NCBI RefSeq assembly: GCF_011386835.1
Contig: NC_088805.1
Coordinates: forward strand, 17,852,836-17,916,835
Reading direction: 5' to 3'
Length of the DNA stretch: 64,000 bases
DNA from: Chrysemys picta bellii
Taxonomy: Eukaryota > Chordata > Testudines > Emydidae
Positions 1-12,690 of the stretch are shown here, in pieces. Numbering within the stretch: the stretch's first letter is position 1; each line of letters opens with the position of its first letter. Under the pieces are notes generated by a model. It worked only from the letters and a program-made list of their open reading frames with translations. It did no database searches and was not told the origin of the DNA. A program made the position numbers and the translations under genes.

Positions 1-569
1 CTCTTTGCTAAAGCAAGTTGTGCAGCTAACTTCTATACTGAAACTTCACGTTGACATATCTAATGATTTATACCATGTGGAGAAAATCAAAGGGTAGTCA
101 ATCTCTGCTCAGAAAGAAAGCCTCTAAACAGAGCTTCTAAAACTAACTCCTTTCAAGAGAGCGATTAAAAACTAATGAATACTCCACAGTGTCCAGTAGA
201 CATAAAAGAGGATTTGTAGATGGCTTGGACAGCACGACATTCCAGAGAAAGAGGAGGAAGCGTCACTAGGGCTTAGTGATTAAAGATCCAGAAATTTCTG
301 AACTTTGTGCAACAGAGATGTATGCAACGCGGGGCAAACAGATATGTAACGGGTACAGAGTTATGTTTTTCGTTGATCATTGCCCACGCCTCTTAGACAC
401 AAACACACCTTTATACATCTAACCAAAGGAGAACTGAAGTCTGTGTTCATGGGGTATGAGAGAGGAAACAGGATAAAATATGGGGCCAAAACTTTGGCTG
501 GGGCATATCAGTGTATGTCTGTTAAGTTTGATAGAGCTAGGATGATATACACAAGCTGAGAATCTAGCC

Positions 570-776
570 CAGGGGTTCTCAAACTGGGGTCAGGACCCCT
601 CAGGGGGTCACAAGGTTATTACATGAGGGGTCACGAACTGCCAGCCTCCACCCCAAACCCCGCTTTGCCTCCAGCATTTATAATGGTGTTAAATAATTTA
701 TAAGGGGGGGGGGTGTCACACTCAAGAGGCTTGCTATGTGAAAGGGGTCACCAGTACAAAAGTTTGAGAACCACTG
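570..776. mobile_element. hAT-type MITE with perfect 8-bp target duplication
   Basis: The element begins CAGGGGTTCTCAAACT and ends AGTTTGAGAACCACTG, near-perfect terminal inverted repeats of the CAG...CTG hAT (Charlie-like) kind. It is flanked on both sides by ATCTAGCC (562-569 and 777-784), an exact 8-bp target-site duplication. At 207 bp with no coding capacity it is non-autonomous. Two reading frames crossing it are chance. Confidence 0.9.
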
Positions 777-1248
777 ATCTAGCCCATGGTATTTGGGCTC
801 AGAGGTCTCAGCGAAGTCTGAGTTGGTTTTCTGTTGTTGAACTTGGAGGCATAGAGAGCTCTGAGCCCTGCGTGACTTTTCAAACATGCATGAAGGGGAA
901 AATATTGTTATAGATGAAATAAATCTGACTGCCTGTCCAAATGGATGGGTACAGAAAAAAAAGATACTTCAGCTTCTTCTATATGCCAGCGTGACTAACT
1001 GGTGAAGAGAATCCAGCTGCTACATATCTGACTGGCTGCATCCTCGCTCCTAGCATCTCTGTGGGACTTCTGTCTCCAGTGCTGTTCATGCAGCAACTTT
1101 TCACCAGCATGAAAATTGATTTTAAAAAATAAGAACATATTTTGGGGGGAAAACTCCAGTTATTAAAATCTGGTGAGGAGACTCATTGGGCCCAGTACAA
1201 GTTGCAATTAAAAGAAATTCTATGGTCTGTGCTATACAGAGGCTCATA

Positions 1249-1371
1249 TAGGGTTGCCAACCCTCCAGGATTGCCCTGGAGTTTCCAGGAATTAAAGATT
1301 AATCTTTAATTAAAAAGGATGTCATGTGATGAAAACTCCAGGAATACGTCCAACCAAAATTGGCAACCCTA
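1249..1371. mobile_element. Short hAT-like MITE, TIR TAGGGTTGCCAA
   Basis: The inverted termini are TAGGGTTGCCAA and TTGGCAACCCTA, 123 bp apart overall. The flanking octamers GGCTCATA (1241-1248) and AGCTCAGG (1372-1379) share GCTCA in register, suggesting a decayed 8-bp duplication. The same termini occur on the larger elements at 34540-35712 and 56841-57592, so this may be a short member or deletion derivative. Confidence 0.65.
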
Positions 1372-2344
1372 AGCTCAGGCTACATGATCTATGGTCTTTT
1401 CTGGCCCTAAGCTATGAATCTCCTTAACCCTTTGATACCAGAGGAGTTCTCATCTTCAGAGTTCTGCACAGAGATACTGAAGAGTCACTTTGTCCTCAAT
1501 ACTTTGCTCTTCTCTTTCCCTGCACAAGGAACTCTGCCTTCTTGTTGATTCCTGCTCTTCAGTCCTCCCCAAAAGAGGGCTACAGTAGTATAAATAAGAG
1601 AGCTTCAAACATAGATTACACTTCAAAAATATTCATAGTATCCCTTTAAGCTACATTGGAATACACAAAGGACAATATTAATCTTAAATAAAGATGCTCT
1701 TAGGACAAATATAGCTAGGAATGCATCCTAATGAGTGATTCTGCTAGCGGCAAAATCTTGAATCACCTTACACATTAGTATAAGTGCATGACTGATTTCA
1801 TGTAAAAGCAGCAAATCACAGAAACAGTACTGTACAGAATCTCACACCTGGATTTGACATCCCCCCCTCCCCACCTTTCCACTGAAGGAGAAAGTGACCT
1901 GGATTCTCTCTCACATCTCAAAAGTCTTGCACACTGATCTGCAGGCAGGACTAATGGAAGAGGATTTGTACGGCTGTTTAAATATCTGCTTTCCCTAGGA
2001 AAACAAAACGGAGGAACACTGAGTAAATGTTAAATAAAAGTAAATACCTACCAGCATAGGAACTCATCAGATTAGGAATCTGGTCTGCTGGTATGAAAGA
2101 CTATAGAAAGAAGTGATGAGGATGTGAGGAATCCATCCTTGATTTAGATATGAATGTAATGACAATCACATAGGCCTCTAAATTATATACAAGTCTCAAT
2201 GTAACATTTAAGTCTGCAGTAACAGGGCTGACTTTTTACCACCTCTGGGATAGGTGTGCAGCCTCTGCTATCAGAGCCACACACAAATCATCCTCAACAG
2301 CAAGATTTTTATAGTGATTAAATGCATGGCACTTAATTTGCATT

Positions 2345-2412
2345 CTTTCAATGCAAAAAAAAAAAAAACAAAAAAACAAAAAAAAATTTATTTATTTATT
2401 TTTTTTTTTGAA
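2345..2412. repeat. A-rich then T-rich low-complexity tract
   Basis: A run of about 45 mostly A residues is followed directly by a TTTA/T-rich run, so the tract can fold on itself. A short plus-strand reading frame spanning it is an artefact of the low complexity. Confidence 0.85.
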
Positions 2413-2554
2413 GAGAAGCAACCCCCTCCCCCCCGTTTCATTCTCCCCTGGCAATCTGAAAATTCACAGGGCAAGCAGCATGTTTCAGGATAGTTAAACA
2501 GGATTATGTGAAAAGGTAGGGACCAAAGGGTCGCAGAAAGACTTATGATTTACA

Positions 2555-2680
2555 GAGACAAGACAGGTGACATAATATCTTTTATCAGCTCAATGTCTGT
2601 TGGTGGAAGGGACAAGCATTTGAGCTTCACAGAGCTCTTCCTCGGGTCTGGAGAAAGTCACCAGAGTTATAATACACAAT
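2555..2680 (+). repeat. Probable Penelope-type terminal fragment
   Basis: The segment with AATATCTTTTATC, a TGTTGGTGGAAGGGACAAGC-like core and CAGAGCTCTTCCTCGGGTCTG resembles an abundant sauropsid repeat associated with Penelope-like termini. I recognise it by sequence character only, and no target-site duplication was found. Boundaries are approximate. Confidence 0.4.
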
Positions 2681-3000
2681 GTGCTTTAGTAAAACTTCTA
2701 TTTCCAAAATGACTGCTGGTGTCAGCCATCTTGCTGAAAAGTAGTATCATTTGTTATCATGTAGAGCTGTCCAAGAAACAGGAGAGCAGAATGTTAGGGA
2801 ATAACACAGTCACCATCCTACTTCAGTGCTGGTTCATCAGTCATGAAAAATACTTTGTTTAAAGTGCCCTCGTGCCTCTCTGAGCGGAGAGGATAGTTTT
2901 TGTAAAGAAAAAGTTAAATTGGTTTTTCTTTTTTGATGCACTCCAAGGAATACTTTGATTTTTGGCATAGGTATGGCATATGGGACACTCATTTGTTGCA

Positions 3001-3222
3001 AGTATCAGAGGGGTAGCCGTGTTAGTCTGAATCTGTAAAAAAGCAACAGAGGGTCCTGTGGCACCTTTGAGACTAACAGAAGTACTGGGAGCATAAGCTT
3101 TCGTGGGTAAGAACCTCACTTCTTCAGATGACTTGCATCTGAAGAAGTGAGGTTCTTACCCACGAAAGCTTATGCTCCCAGTACTTCTGTTAGTCTCAAA
3201 GGTGCCACAGGACCCTCTGTTG
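3001..3222. mobile_element. Penelope-like terminal fragment forming an inverted dimer
   Basis: The insertion is flanked by the 13-bp duplication CTCATTTGTTGCA (2988-3000 and 3223-3235). Inside, 3042-3130 and 3136-3224 are exact reverse complements of each other (89 bp arms, 5-bp spacer ACTTG), the last two bases overlapping the right duplication. The arms carry segments (GTGGCACCTTTGAGACTAAC, CATAAGCTTTCGTGGG) shared with the 3' end of the Penelope element at 27.6 kb. The leading segment with AGCCGTGTTAGTCTG is also present in the short insertion at 20402. Head-to-head Penelope termini of this kind are typical of the family's inverted terminal (pLTR) arrangement. Confidence 0.85.
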
Positions 3223-3326
3223 CTCATTTGTTGCAGTTTCTTTGGGAGAATTACCCAGACCTGAACAAGAGTTGAAGCTATTGGCTTCATTGTGCCTGGG
3301 GCAGTGCATGAGTTCTGCCAACCACC

Positions 3327-4405
3327 TAGGGTGACCAGACGTCCCGATTTTATCGGGACCGTCCCGATATTTCCTTGTTTGTCCCGCGTCCCGACCGACG
3401 TGCGGTCGGGACAACCGGACAAACAAGGAAATGCCCCGAGCCTCGAGCCCGGAAGTGCTCGCACCCCCCCCCCCTGCCCCGACTCCGCCCCCTCCTCCCC
3501 CAATTGGCTCCCTCCCCGAATCCCCGCCTCTTCCCCGGGCTCACCATTCCCCCTCCCTCCGCAAGTGCTGGAGGGAGGCCCCGGAGACTCAGAGGCAGCG
3601 CGGGGCCGGGGTGAGTAAGAGTCCGGCCTGGCCCAGTGCAGGCAGGACTCGGGTGGTTGGGAGAGGAGGGGGGCGACCCGCGGGGCCAGGCGACGGGGGA
3701 GGAAGCGGCCATGGCGCTTGGCGGCTCTGGCGCCCCCGAACCCCCCGAGCCGGGGCCTGCAGCAGCGCGTACGCTGGGCCCAGCCCCTGGCTAGGCACGT
3801 CTGGGCTGCCCAGCTGGTGCTATCGCGCGGCGGCCCCGGGGTGGAGGCATCGGCCGCCCAGCCCCGTTCGTTCCCCTGCGGGACGGGGGGGCTGGGGCCT
3901 GCTGCCCCCACTCCGGGGCCGCCGCGCGATAGCACCAGCTGGGCAGCCCAGACGCTGGCCAGGGGCTGGGCGCAGCGTACGCGCTGCTGGGTCCCTGCAG
4001 CAGGCCCCGGCTCGGGGGGTTCGCAGGCGCCAGAGCTGCAGCCGCGGAGCCCCATGGCCGCTTCCTCCCCCGCGGCAGTGGGAGCTGCAGCAGCGGCTGC
4101 TCCCGAGTCCCGCTGCCCGGGGGTGAGAACAGCCGCCGCCTGGCCCCGCGGGCCGCCCCCCTCCTCTCCCTACCACCCGACTGAGTCCTGCCTGCTCGGG
4201 ACCAGGCCAGACTCTTACTCACCCCGGCCCCGCGCTTCCCCTGAGTCTCCCGGGCCTCCCTCCAGCACTTGCGGAGGAAGGTTTTTTTTTTTTTTTTTGG
4301 CCCCGCCCCCCGCCACGCCCCCCCCCCCCGCGACGCGCCCCCCCCCACGTCACCCCCCCCCCCCCCCGCGTCCCGATATTTTTCTTTGGTGATCTGGTCA
4401 CCCTA
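3327..4405. mobile_element. GC-rich foldback hAT-like element, 1.08 kb
   Basis: Termini TAGGGTGACCAGA and TCTGGTCACCCTA are inverted repeats, and the exact octamer CAACCACC flanks both sides (3319-3326, 4406-4413), so the boundaries are firm. The interior is very GC- and CpG-rich. From about 3553 to 3895 and from about 3900 to 4283 the two halves are imperfect reverse complements, the right arm having extra blocks, so most of the element is one large hairpin. A second small hairpin lies at about 3370-3434. C-runs occur at 4310-4370. Long reading frames on both strands here (up to about 300 codons, with mirrored peptide segments) reflect GC richness and the palindrome, not a gene. Confidence 0.88.
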
Positions 4406-5639
4406 CAACCACCACACAGTTTAGGCTACTGTCTTTCTGCTTCTCTGAAAGCAGTTTAAATTAGTCTTGCAAAATTCTTCTTGTTTGACTGGTGAGGAAA
4501 GTATCATTAGCTCCATTACTTCTACCAGCACAACATAGGTGGCTAAATTCCAGGCCCGGACTGATAAGTTGCCACAACTGTTTTGCAAGGCTGGGTTTAA
4601 TGTATTGCCTGTCCCACCCACCAGCTCTGAGACTCAATCCCAGTCTACAATCCTGTCAGATGTTTGCCAAAGAGGACCTGTAATTATTAAGAACACATAT
4701 AGTAAATTGTGCTGAATTTCTTCGTGTACTCTTATTGCACAATGTCCCAAATGGCAAGTACTATCTTCAGCACATAACTCATTTCAAGCCAATCTTTTTT
4801 TCTATTTCAGACAGAGATGTGATGAATTCCACATTTCACTCCTCATTGAATCCCAAGCAATTTAACTTTGAGATTCAGAGAGTATGGACCCTAATAACCA
4901 AAAGAAAGTGAAAAGGAACCTATGATGCAAAAGAGGTCCTGGTATCAGATAGGGTGAGAGGACAAAGTCAGTCAGCAGGAGGTGGCATATGACACAAGGA
5001 AGCCGGTGGGAACTGGCTGGCTGTAGAGAGGTCACTGATATTAAAGAAGGCTACCCAATAGTAGCAGAGAGCAGTAAGGTCAGGATCTGAGCAGTCTGAA
5101 GTCAGGTGATGGTAAGAAACTTGAGAGAAAGCCAAAGCCCAAGGGTGAGAGCAGGAGGTCTATTTGAAGGGGGAGGCTTTGCAGGAGACAGCCATCCAGC
5201 GTGGAGAATGGATCTGGGCAGAATTTACTGCAGCACGTAAATACTGGGGTAGTCCCAACAGAATACAGCTTCAGCAGCAGTGGCTGCCCCATGTGGCAGG
5301 GGCCCTTTTATCTACTCAAAATCTATATTGTTTTTTAATTGGTCAAATACTGGCAAACGGCTGTACAACAGCCAAGTGCTGTAACAGGGAGTTTAATCTG
5401 TCCTCTGGAGAAACCTACATAGTGTAGACACAATCAAGAAAGCTCGCAGTTGCCGTCCTCACTCTCAAGTCGCAATTCTTTGATTTAAGGAGCTCCCTGT
5501 GATAACCAAGGACAGAATAGCCAGCAGCATGGTTTAACAATGTGGTCATCACACCTTAAGCGATGGGTCCAATGGCCAGCTGGATGGAAGAGAAGGATAC
5601 TTGCCCCATCAATATAATTGATGGGGTCTCCTCCAGCAG

Positions 5640-6420
5640 GCTGGAAAGAAAGGGGTCATTGCTCTTTTAAGGCCACCCTCTCCAGCTCACAGCAGGGGAG
5701 CAAAAGGGGAAAGAGACTTTAGCAGTGCTGAGTGGGGAGGAGCAGGAAGCTGCACAGCTAGACTGGGGAGGGGGGCACTCCCCCAGCTGAGCAGAAGAGA
5801 GGGGGTATTTATGCCCTGTGTAGTTCCTGTAAAGCCCCTTTTCACCTTGAATGGCCTGGCGACACCCATCTTCCCACTCACGGAAGCAGTTAAAGAACTG
5901 GGTTTCATCGTGACCATGTCTGGTCATTATGCTAGCCGCCCCTTTTCTTGGGGCCTGGAAAGGAATTTTTCCCTCACCGCCAGATTGGCCAAGGCAAAGA
6001 GGGTTTGGGACCTGGTGGGATGGGGCAAGTGGATTAGGCTATAAATGTCACAATTTATGTAAAGCTTGTGGCAGATGTGCAGTGCAGATACTTATTATGG
6101 AATGGATAAGGTGAGCTGATAAAACTGATTGGTAAAGGAAGCATTCATTAAAATTGCTGAGGAAGGGGGTTCAAGGTGCCTATGTCTGGTATGGCAGGGA
6201 GTCAACCACCCTCCTTTCTAGGCCCCTTAACCCTCATACGAGGGGAGAGTGGCAGGGTTACAGCAGCAGGATGGCTGGGACCAGACTGGAAAATGTATAT
6301 GGAAAGGATTCTGGAAATGACAACAACCTGCACTGTACAATTTATTTGCTGGGATCCCATATATTCCAGATAATAAAGTTTGCATCCTAATTTAAACCAT
6401 ATCCATTGCCTCCTGACCTT
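5640..6420 (+). repeat. Probable interspersed repeat, class unknown
   Basis: The block has the look of a widespread sauropsid repeat: a purine-rich start, a GGCCTGGAAAGGAATTTTTC-type segment near 5950, and a terminal AATAAA at about 6371 followed by an A/T-rich end. The polyadenylation-like signal near the end would suit an LTR or another retroelement end, but no terminal dinucleotides or duplications could be fixed. Recognition is by impression only. Confidence 0.3.
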
Positions 6421-8507
6421 CCAGCATAGCTGGACAAATTTCAATTGCAGCGGAGAGATTTGCCCTTTGCTACTTGGGGCATTCAGCACATAAAAATACA
6501 TGTACTACTTCTTTGGTAAAATATTTGCTGGTTACCTTTAATATGACCTAGTTGTGGGAGCCTTGTTTTGCTCTTCTGTAACACTGAGCTGCTCCGAAAC
6601 ATGCTGCAAGAGAACCCTGGAATGGCTGGCGGCTGCTTAGCTTCAAAATTATTATTCCATTTTTTGCACTGAGAGACGGGTAAAAGGCTCTGTTTGTCCT
6701 ACCATGTGAAAAGAATCTCTGAATTACTTTGTGTAAAAATAGAAGGCTCCTGTCTCCATTCGGTGTACGGAATAATGTAAGCTATGTCCACTTTCTACCT
6801 CAACCCCATTCCAAAAGGTATTGGTGAGTTTTGTTGTGAACTCACTTTTCATCAAACCATAGTAACATACATTTTCTAGTTCCCTTCATTTAGAGCCAAG
6901 AGGTAAGGGACCTATATTCCTTCCTAAGGAAATGACAGAAGGCAATAAGCAAGTGTACAACTTTAATTTATACCTTAGACTTCGCTGTAAAGCATTAAGG
7001 TTGCATGTAACTAGGCTATGTCTCTGCTACTAAAATCTATGCATAATTTATCTATATTACAAGCTAAACATCAGGAACTGTCAGGCAGAACTTTAACAGC
7101 TCTTCAGTAGCAGGAATTAAACGCTCTACTCATCATATAAGCCCCAGGACAGCCATATGCTATGATCCTGTACAGTATCAGTAAGCTAATTAAACTGCTT
7201 TAGCTTTCTCCTCTTTATTATACTTCCTTAGGAGTCTAACTGTTGTTTTTTGAACCTGCACTCTCCAGATAAACCTCACCCTCTTTCCAGTTTGTTCAGT
7301 GTTTGCTGTCCCTAAAGAGAAAGTTGCCTGGAAAAGTTGTTTTAATGTCATCAATTCAATTTTCCTCACTTTTTGAAGTTATTTCCCTGAGGAAAGTGCA
7401 GCTCAAAATGTACCCGCTTCTCAGCAAAGTCTGATATATAATTTTTGAACTCCATTTTCTACTACACTGACTGAGACACAAGGTCAGGCAACTAACCCAA
7501 TGCCTCACGCAATCAGTAGCATGTGTGAAGATGAGGAGATGACAACAGTGGCGGTGGGACACAATAATTCAGTGGCACTTTGTGTCACTCAGACACTACT
7601 CTTCTGTGTGACTGTAATGCAATGATATGTTTTGAAAGAGGCCCTGTTCAGTCTTCCTGGGCTAAAAGGATGCCAGTTGAAATATGCTGTCATAGTGGCA
7701 TAGGGGAATGGGGTGATAAATGGAGAAAGATGATCCAAAGGGCTTTGTCAGAGGATCCCATTTCAGAGTGGGGGGACATCTTGGACCCTTTCCTAGCCCT
7801 CAGAGGGGAGTTATGGAATGATGTTTCTCTGTATAAAATGTAGACTACTTACTTAAGCTTAATTATTTATTCACTGTCATTTTAAGAAAGCTTGCATCTG
7901 AAAAGCTTCATCTAAATACCTTCTCTGTCCTGTCATGCTTCAACAGGCAAATTACTCAATGTTCCCCTGACGCAAGCCAACGGCACCTTGACAGTACTGA
8001 AGTGATCTCCCCAGTGTCTCACCTCCCATGCCCTTTCCTTCACCAGACAGAGCTATTTAGAAGAAGCTCATACAACCAGCTCTCCCCAATCCAAGATTTA
8101 CACTTTGTTGCCTTTCCACTTCTGTCAGTCTGAGTTCAATGCTGCCTCATGTAGGTGGGAGGGCGGATAGGAGAAATATAAAGCTACTGTTATCATGTAT
8201 TTATCATTATGCTTGCAGTATTGGAAGACAGATAAAGCTTGAAAGTAACTCATTTCGAAAACTAATTCCCAGTCACTTTTCTTTGGAGGAAAGATATACA
8301 TTAATCATTATGAATAGGCATAGAGGGTATAACTAGTGCATTTTTACATAGCTTTTTCCCCCTCTTTCCTTGGAATTCAACAATCACAGACATCAGGCTC
8401 TGGAAAAGGTAACCGAATGGGGCTGACTGAGCATGGTCCCCCACTGCCAGGAATGGGAACACAGCACGCTCAGCCTCTGGCAAGACAATCCTCCTGTGAC
8501 ATTCTAG

Positions 8508-8790
8508 CACGGGGTGGCCAACCTGAGCCTGAGAAGGAGCCAGAATTTACCAATATACATTGCCAAAGAGCCACAATAATACTTCAGCAGCTCTCCCCCC
8601 CATCCCCCCAACTCCTCCCCCCCCGCTGCCAGTGCCTCCCACTCACGGGCAGCTCCACGGATCAGCACCTCCCCCTCCCTTCCCGCACCGCCCAATCAGC
8701 TGTTTCGTGGCATGCAGGGAGGGTGTGTGGGGGGGGGGAAGAAGCGAGGGCACTGCAGGCTCAGGGGAGTTCTGGCTTCTCGAGGAAGAC
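8508..8790. mobile_element. Probable hAT-like MITE fragment
   Basis: The segment opens with CACGGGGTGGCCAACCTGAG, resembling a CAGGGGTGGCCAACC hAT terminus, then runs through C-rich and G-rich low-complexity sequence (C-runs at 8588-8625, a G-run at 8728-8740). No matching right terminus or target duplication could be fixed, so it may be truncated. Short reading frames inside are chance. Confidence 0.45.
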
Positions 8791-9054
8791 TGTTAAACTG
8801 TCACATACTAAATATACACCTGGAACAAAATATAGCCACAATACAGAATTTATGACTCTCCGCTGAGCCCCTTTTTTCTCAGCACCATCTGAAACATTGT
8901 ACAAGGATCAGAGTATTATTTACACACACACCCATATTCTCTTGTGTATTTTGATTCCAAAGGAGGGGGCTATTAACATTTACCTACTTTGGGTACTTAT
9001 AAAGCCCCCATCACCATAGTATCCTAGTGCCTCAATCTTTCATGTGAGAGCGTA

Positions 9055-9216
9055 TTTCCCTATTGATCTCCATTTTACAGATGTGGAACTAAGGCAGAAA
9101 GACACTACATGATTGGCCCAGGGTCATATAGGATGTTTGTCGTGGAGCAGGAACTGAACCTGGATCTTCTACAGCCCAGGCTAGTGCTTTAACCACTGTA
9201 CCATCCTTCCTCCATA
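9055..9216 (-). repeat. MIR-like tRNA-derived SINE
   Basis: Read on the minus strand it gives a tRNA-like head (GATGGTACAGTGGTTAAAGC as an A-box region, GGTTCAGTTCC as a B box), then a CORE-like tail ending in a TTCCACATCTGTAAAATGGA motif. This order is that of MIR-type SINEs. It is degenerate and not a functional tRNA. Confidence 0.7.
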
Positions 9217-12200
9217 ACTTCACAGTGAACAGCCAGCCATTCTGTGCAAGGTTGTTTTGTAGAGAATTCATTTTTTGGTGGAAGTCAAGTAGGCAGGGTC
9301 TCTCTTTATGCACTTGTACATCCATGGCCAGGCTTTGATTCCTGGGGCTGTTTGTGAGCATACGCTCTCATATGTAGTAGAAGGATTGACAGGAAAAGCT
9401 GCAGATGGTAACCTGGAAAAGTAGCACTTTTCATCTATTTACTATGCAAGTGAACTAATTTAAATATTTGTTGACATCAGGTCAGTTTAGCACAAGATCC
9501 ATGCTATAAAATCAGCAATTTAGGAACTACATTTTACTCTTTTCCCCTTCAAAACTGAAAAAAATCTGCAAGGTGCAAGAGAGAACGAATGGTAATTTAA
9601 TAGAGGGGAATGGTAATTAAGCACAGTATTAATTAATTTTTTTAAAGCCGTTAAAAGCCTTATTGCTTCTATAAGACTCAGAGTCATGATGTATAAGTGT
9701 ACAGGAAATGAAAAGGAAGTCTGATTGTGACAGCACACTGACCAAAAGGTCTCACATTTCCACTCCTGACCAAGAGCAAACAGTGTATTATCTAAACAAG
9801 CCAAAGAGAAACAATTCAGCACAAACATGGAGAAACACTGAAGGTCTCTGGCACTGAGTTAACGAGTGCAGGTTAACCTAAATTTCATCTCTCTCACGGA
9901 ATGATCCCATTAAGTGTACCCTTCCACTAATGAGCCTTAATGTCTTAGTCAAAGTTGAAGGAAGGATTGCTAAATGGCCCTTTTAAGAGATACATCAAGT
10001 CAGAACATTATTTAAACTGGATTATAGTATAGTTTAAAAGCAAATGTTTCTGGATTGGAAAACCAGGCAGGAATTAAATAATAAAGAGACAGACAGTAAT
10101 TAAAAGAGACATCTGATTTATTCTTTTAGGAGTGTGGAAAAGGAGTTTGAGGACATCAAATTTGCATACCAAATGAAATAAGAGAACTACCTGTGTTTAT
10201 TACCGATTCTATTGGCAAATTCCCTTCTTCCTTCCTAGTCCCACTTCTCCAGCCCCACATAGCAGAATAGATTCAGAACAACGTTTTTGGGGAGGAGAGC
10301 TGTACATTGTTTATTGCAGCTAGGAAAAGGACAGCAACAGATCCGTGGTTTGCTGGTTTATGAGCAAATCAGACTGAAGTTGCTCAAAGAGGGAGGCTTG
10401 CAATGGGCTGGTGATTATATTTCGGTGTTCTACAGCTCAGATCATCAAGCATGTTGTTTAAGAAAGCTGGAGATACTCATTCACAAACAGCACTTTAATA
10501 TATAGATATACCCTATAATAGAACCTTCTCAATAAGGAGTGTTGCTCCGATCATTGGGACTTGGTTCAGACTACTTATGGGATCACCTTGGATTTTCCAA
10601 ATATACACTGACAAAATGGAAATAACATCCCAAAGTCTAACCCTATGTAACACCTAAATTCCTTAAAATTGAGATACAGCCTCTGAAGGTCAAGAGTCCA
10701 GCAAAAACACTCCTGGAGAAAAGTTAAGCACATCATGCATTCCCAGATTTTCAACACTCCCTTATCCTGGTGGCCATGTTGAGAGAGAAAGGGAACTACC
10801 AAATTTTGTGCAACTTCCTGATTAGTATCAAAAGGCTTATGACTATTCTGATCTGTCAGATGATCATCCCTTTCTCAGGAATCAGATATTGAATCTGACG
10901 CAATAAGTGAAGCTTGACAAGGGAAGGGGCCATTATCGTTCCTTGGACCAGGAGGAAGATTAACAGACTTGAAAATCAGTATAATCTCCACAAATACATG
11001 AATATTTGACATAGTTTCCTGGTGAAATATAGATGGCATGCAGCAACCCCAGTTACTGGCCACAATATTGTAACTCTCAAGTTTTGCATTAACAGAATGA
11101 AATCTGAGGTTTTCCTTCTCGTCATTCAAAGACGTAACTGTTGGCAGGTTGCATACAGAGTGAAGATGGAGTGGCTAGGATTAGGGTGATGGATGGAACA
11201 TGCTTTTCATATTTCAGTCTAATATTGGGATACAAACAATATGAGCTTGCCACATGAATATAAAAGCGGCCCCCAAAACCAACAAATATCTGTTTCTAAA
11301 GTCAACAAAAAGTGTTGATAGGAAGCCCTGTCTTCCTCTGCTCCCTACTTGGCATTTCAAGATCTTGAGTATTCCCTGGTAGCTCAGAGTAGTGTTTCAT
11401 CTGGTTACAGGCTGTCCAGGAATTATGTGACTCATGGCAGAGAAGAGACAGGACTTCGGTGAAACAAATATCAAGTGGATTCTTTATTGAGAATTCTGGA
11501 CAGAGAGGGACATTATAGTTCTTGCTGGTCTCAAGTTGCCAGTTATATCCTGTGTTTCTTAGCACCACCATTTGGGTTTTCTTAAACCCTGACTTAGATT
11601 TAGCAGTTACGGAATGGATTGCTGAATACAATTACGTACAGCCATCATGGCTAATGCTAACATCAAGCTTAATTTAAGTATTCCTACCAGCTTGGTGAAT
11701 GGGAGGGGTCCTTATCTTGGTTTGTTTTGTTTTTAAACTTCACAAGGTTAGAAGAAGTAGGTAGCATGTGCTGCAAGGCCTAAATAAAAAGCAGCTCCAG
11801 CACTGGAATCACAGTGACAGTGTAGATATCTCAGCTGAGACACTAGCTCTAAACACTGGTATTCAACCATAGTATGCTTCCTTCCCTCACACAATGCACA
11901 TATCACGCCCAATATCACTGCTAATATCACCAATCCCCCAGCCTCTCCATCTGTGGATCAGTGCAAGGTAAATAACATCAGCAAAAGCACGGACTAACAT
12001 AGCAGCAATTCACATAGTGAAGCAAGGAGTTTGACACAAAGCCACCCACACTGGTTGGTAAATTTCATTAACATTCCTGAAAAATACTGAAATAAAAGCA
12101 GCTGTGCATGTGTAATACGCATGCTGTGCACTGGCACTGCCGAGTCCAAGTGATCTTAATTACTTTTAAAAGCTCTGTCAAAATAGTTGCTCGTTTCTCA

Positions 12201-12589
12201 GTTAGTTCATTCAGAGAGCAGTGCAGTGTTCCCTTCAGAATCACCTGCAGAGAAGACAAGGTGGGCTTGGCAAACAGTCAAGAGGAATAAACTCCAAAGT
12301 ACAAATAAGATCATGTATTTTTGCAAATGGTAAATATGTGTTACAGTTTGTAATTAGCTCCATTCGCCAAAAATTGAATTCTATGACCAACTGCTGCATC
12401 AACAGAAGAGCGGGCAAAGGGGCTTTAACATGGATGTCAAACAGATGGCTGCAGTGTAAGCCAGCTAAAACACCACAATTCATTGATGGCATTAGCCATC
12501 TTATGTTGGTGATACATTTAATGATGAGCTGCAGAGAATTTTATTATAGATTCCAACAGATTTCCAACACCCATTATAACACTTTGTTC

Positions 12590-12690
12590 TTATATAGCCC
12601 TTTTTACCCATAGATCTCATAGTGCTTTACAGAAGATAGATGTCATTACCCACATAATACAGAAGGAGAACCCTAGAGCCCGGAAAGAGC
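12590..12690 (-). repeat. MIR-like SINE fragment
   Basis: The minus strand has the tail of a MIR-type SINE, including the AAAGCACTATGAGATC-like segment (12608-12632 in complement) and a TAATGACATC region. The tRNA-like head is not clear, so this is a partial copy. Confidence 0.45.

Noticed and set aside
3156..4392. Long GC-rich reading frames on both strands (up to about 300 codons)
   Set aside because: They lie across a GC-rich foldback element with a target duplication, their peptides mirror each other on opposite strands, and none has a recognisable domain.
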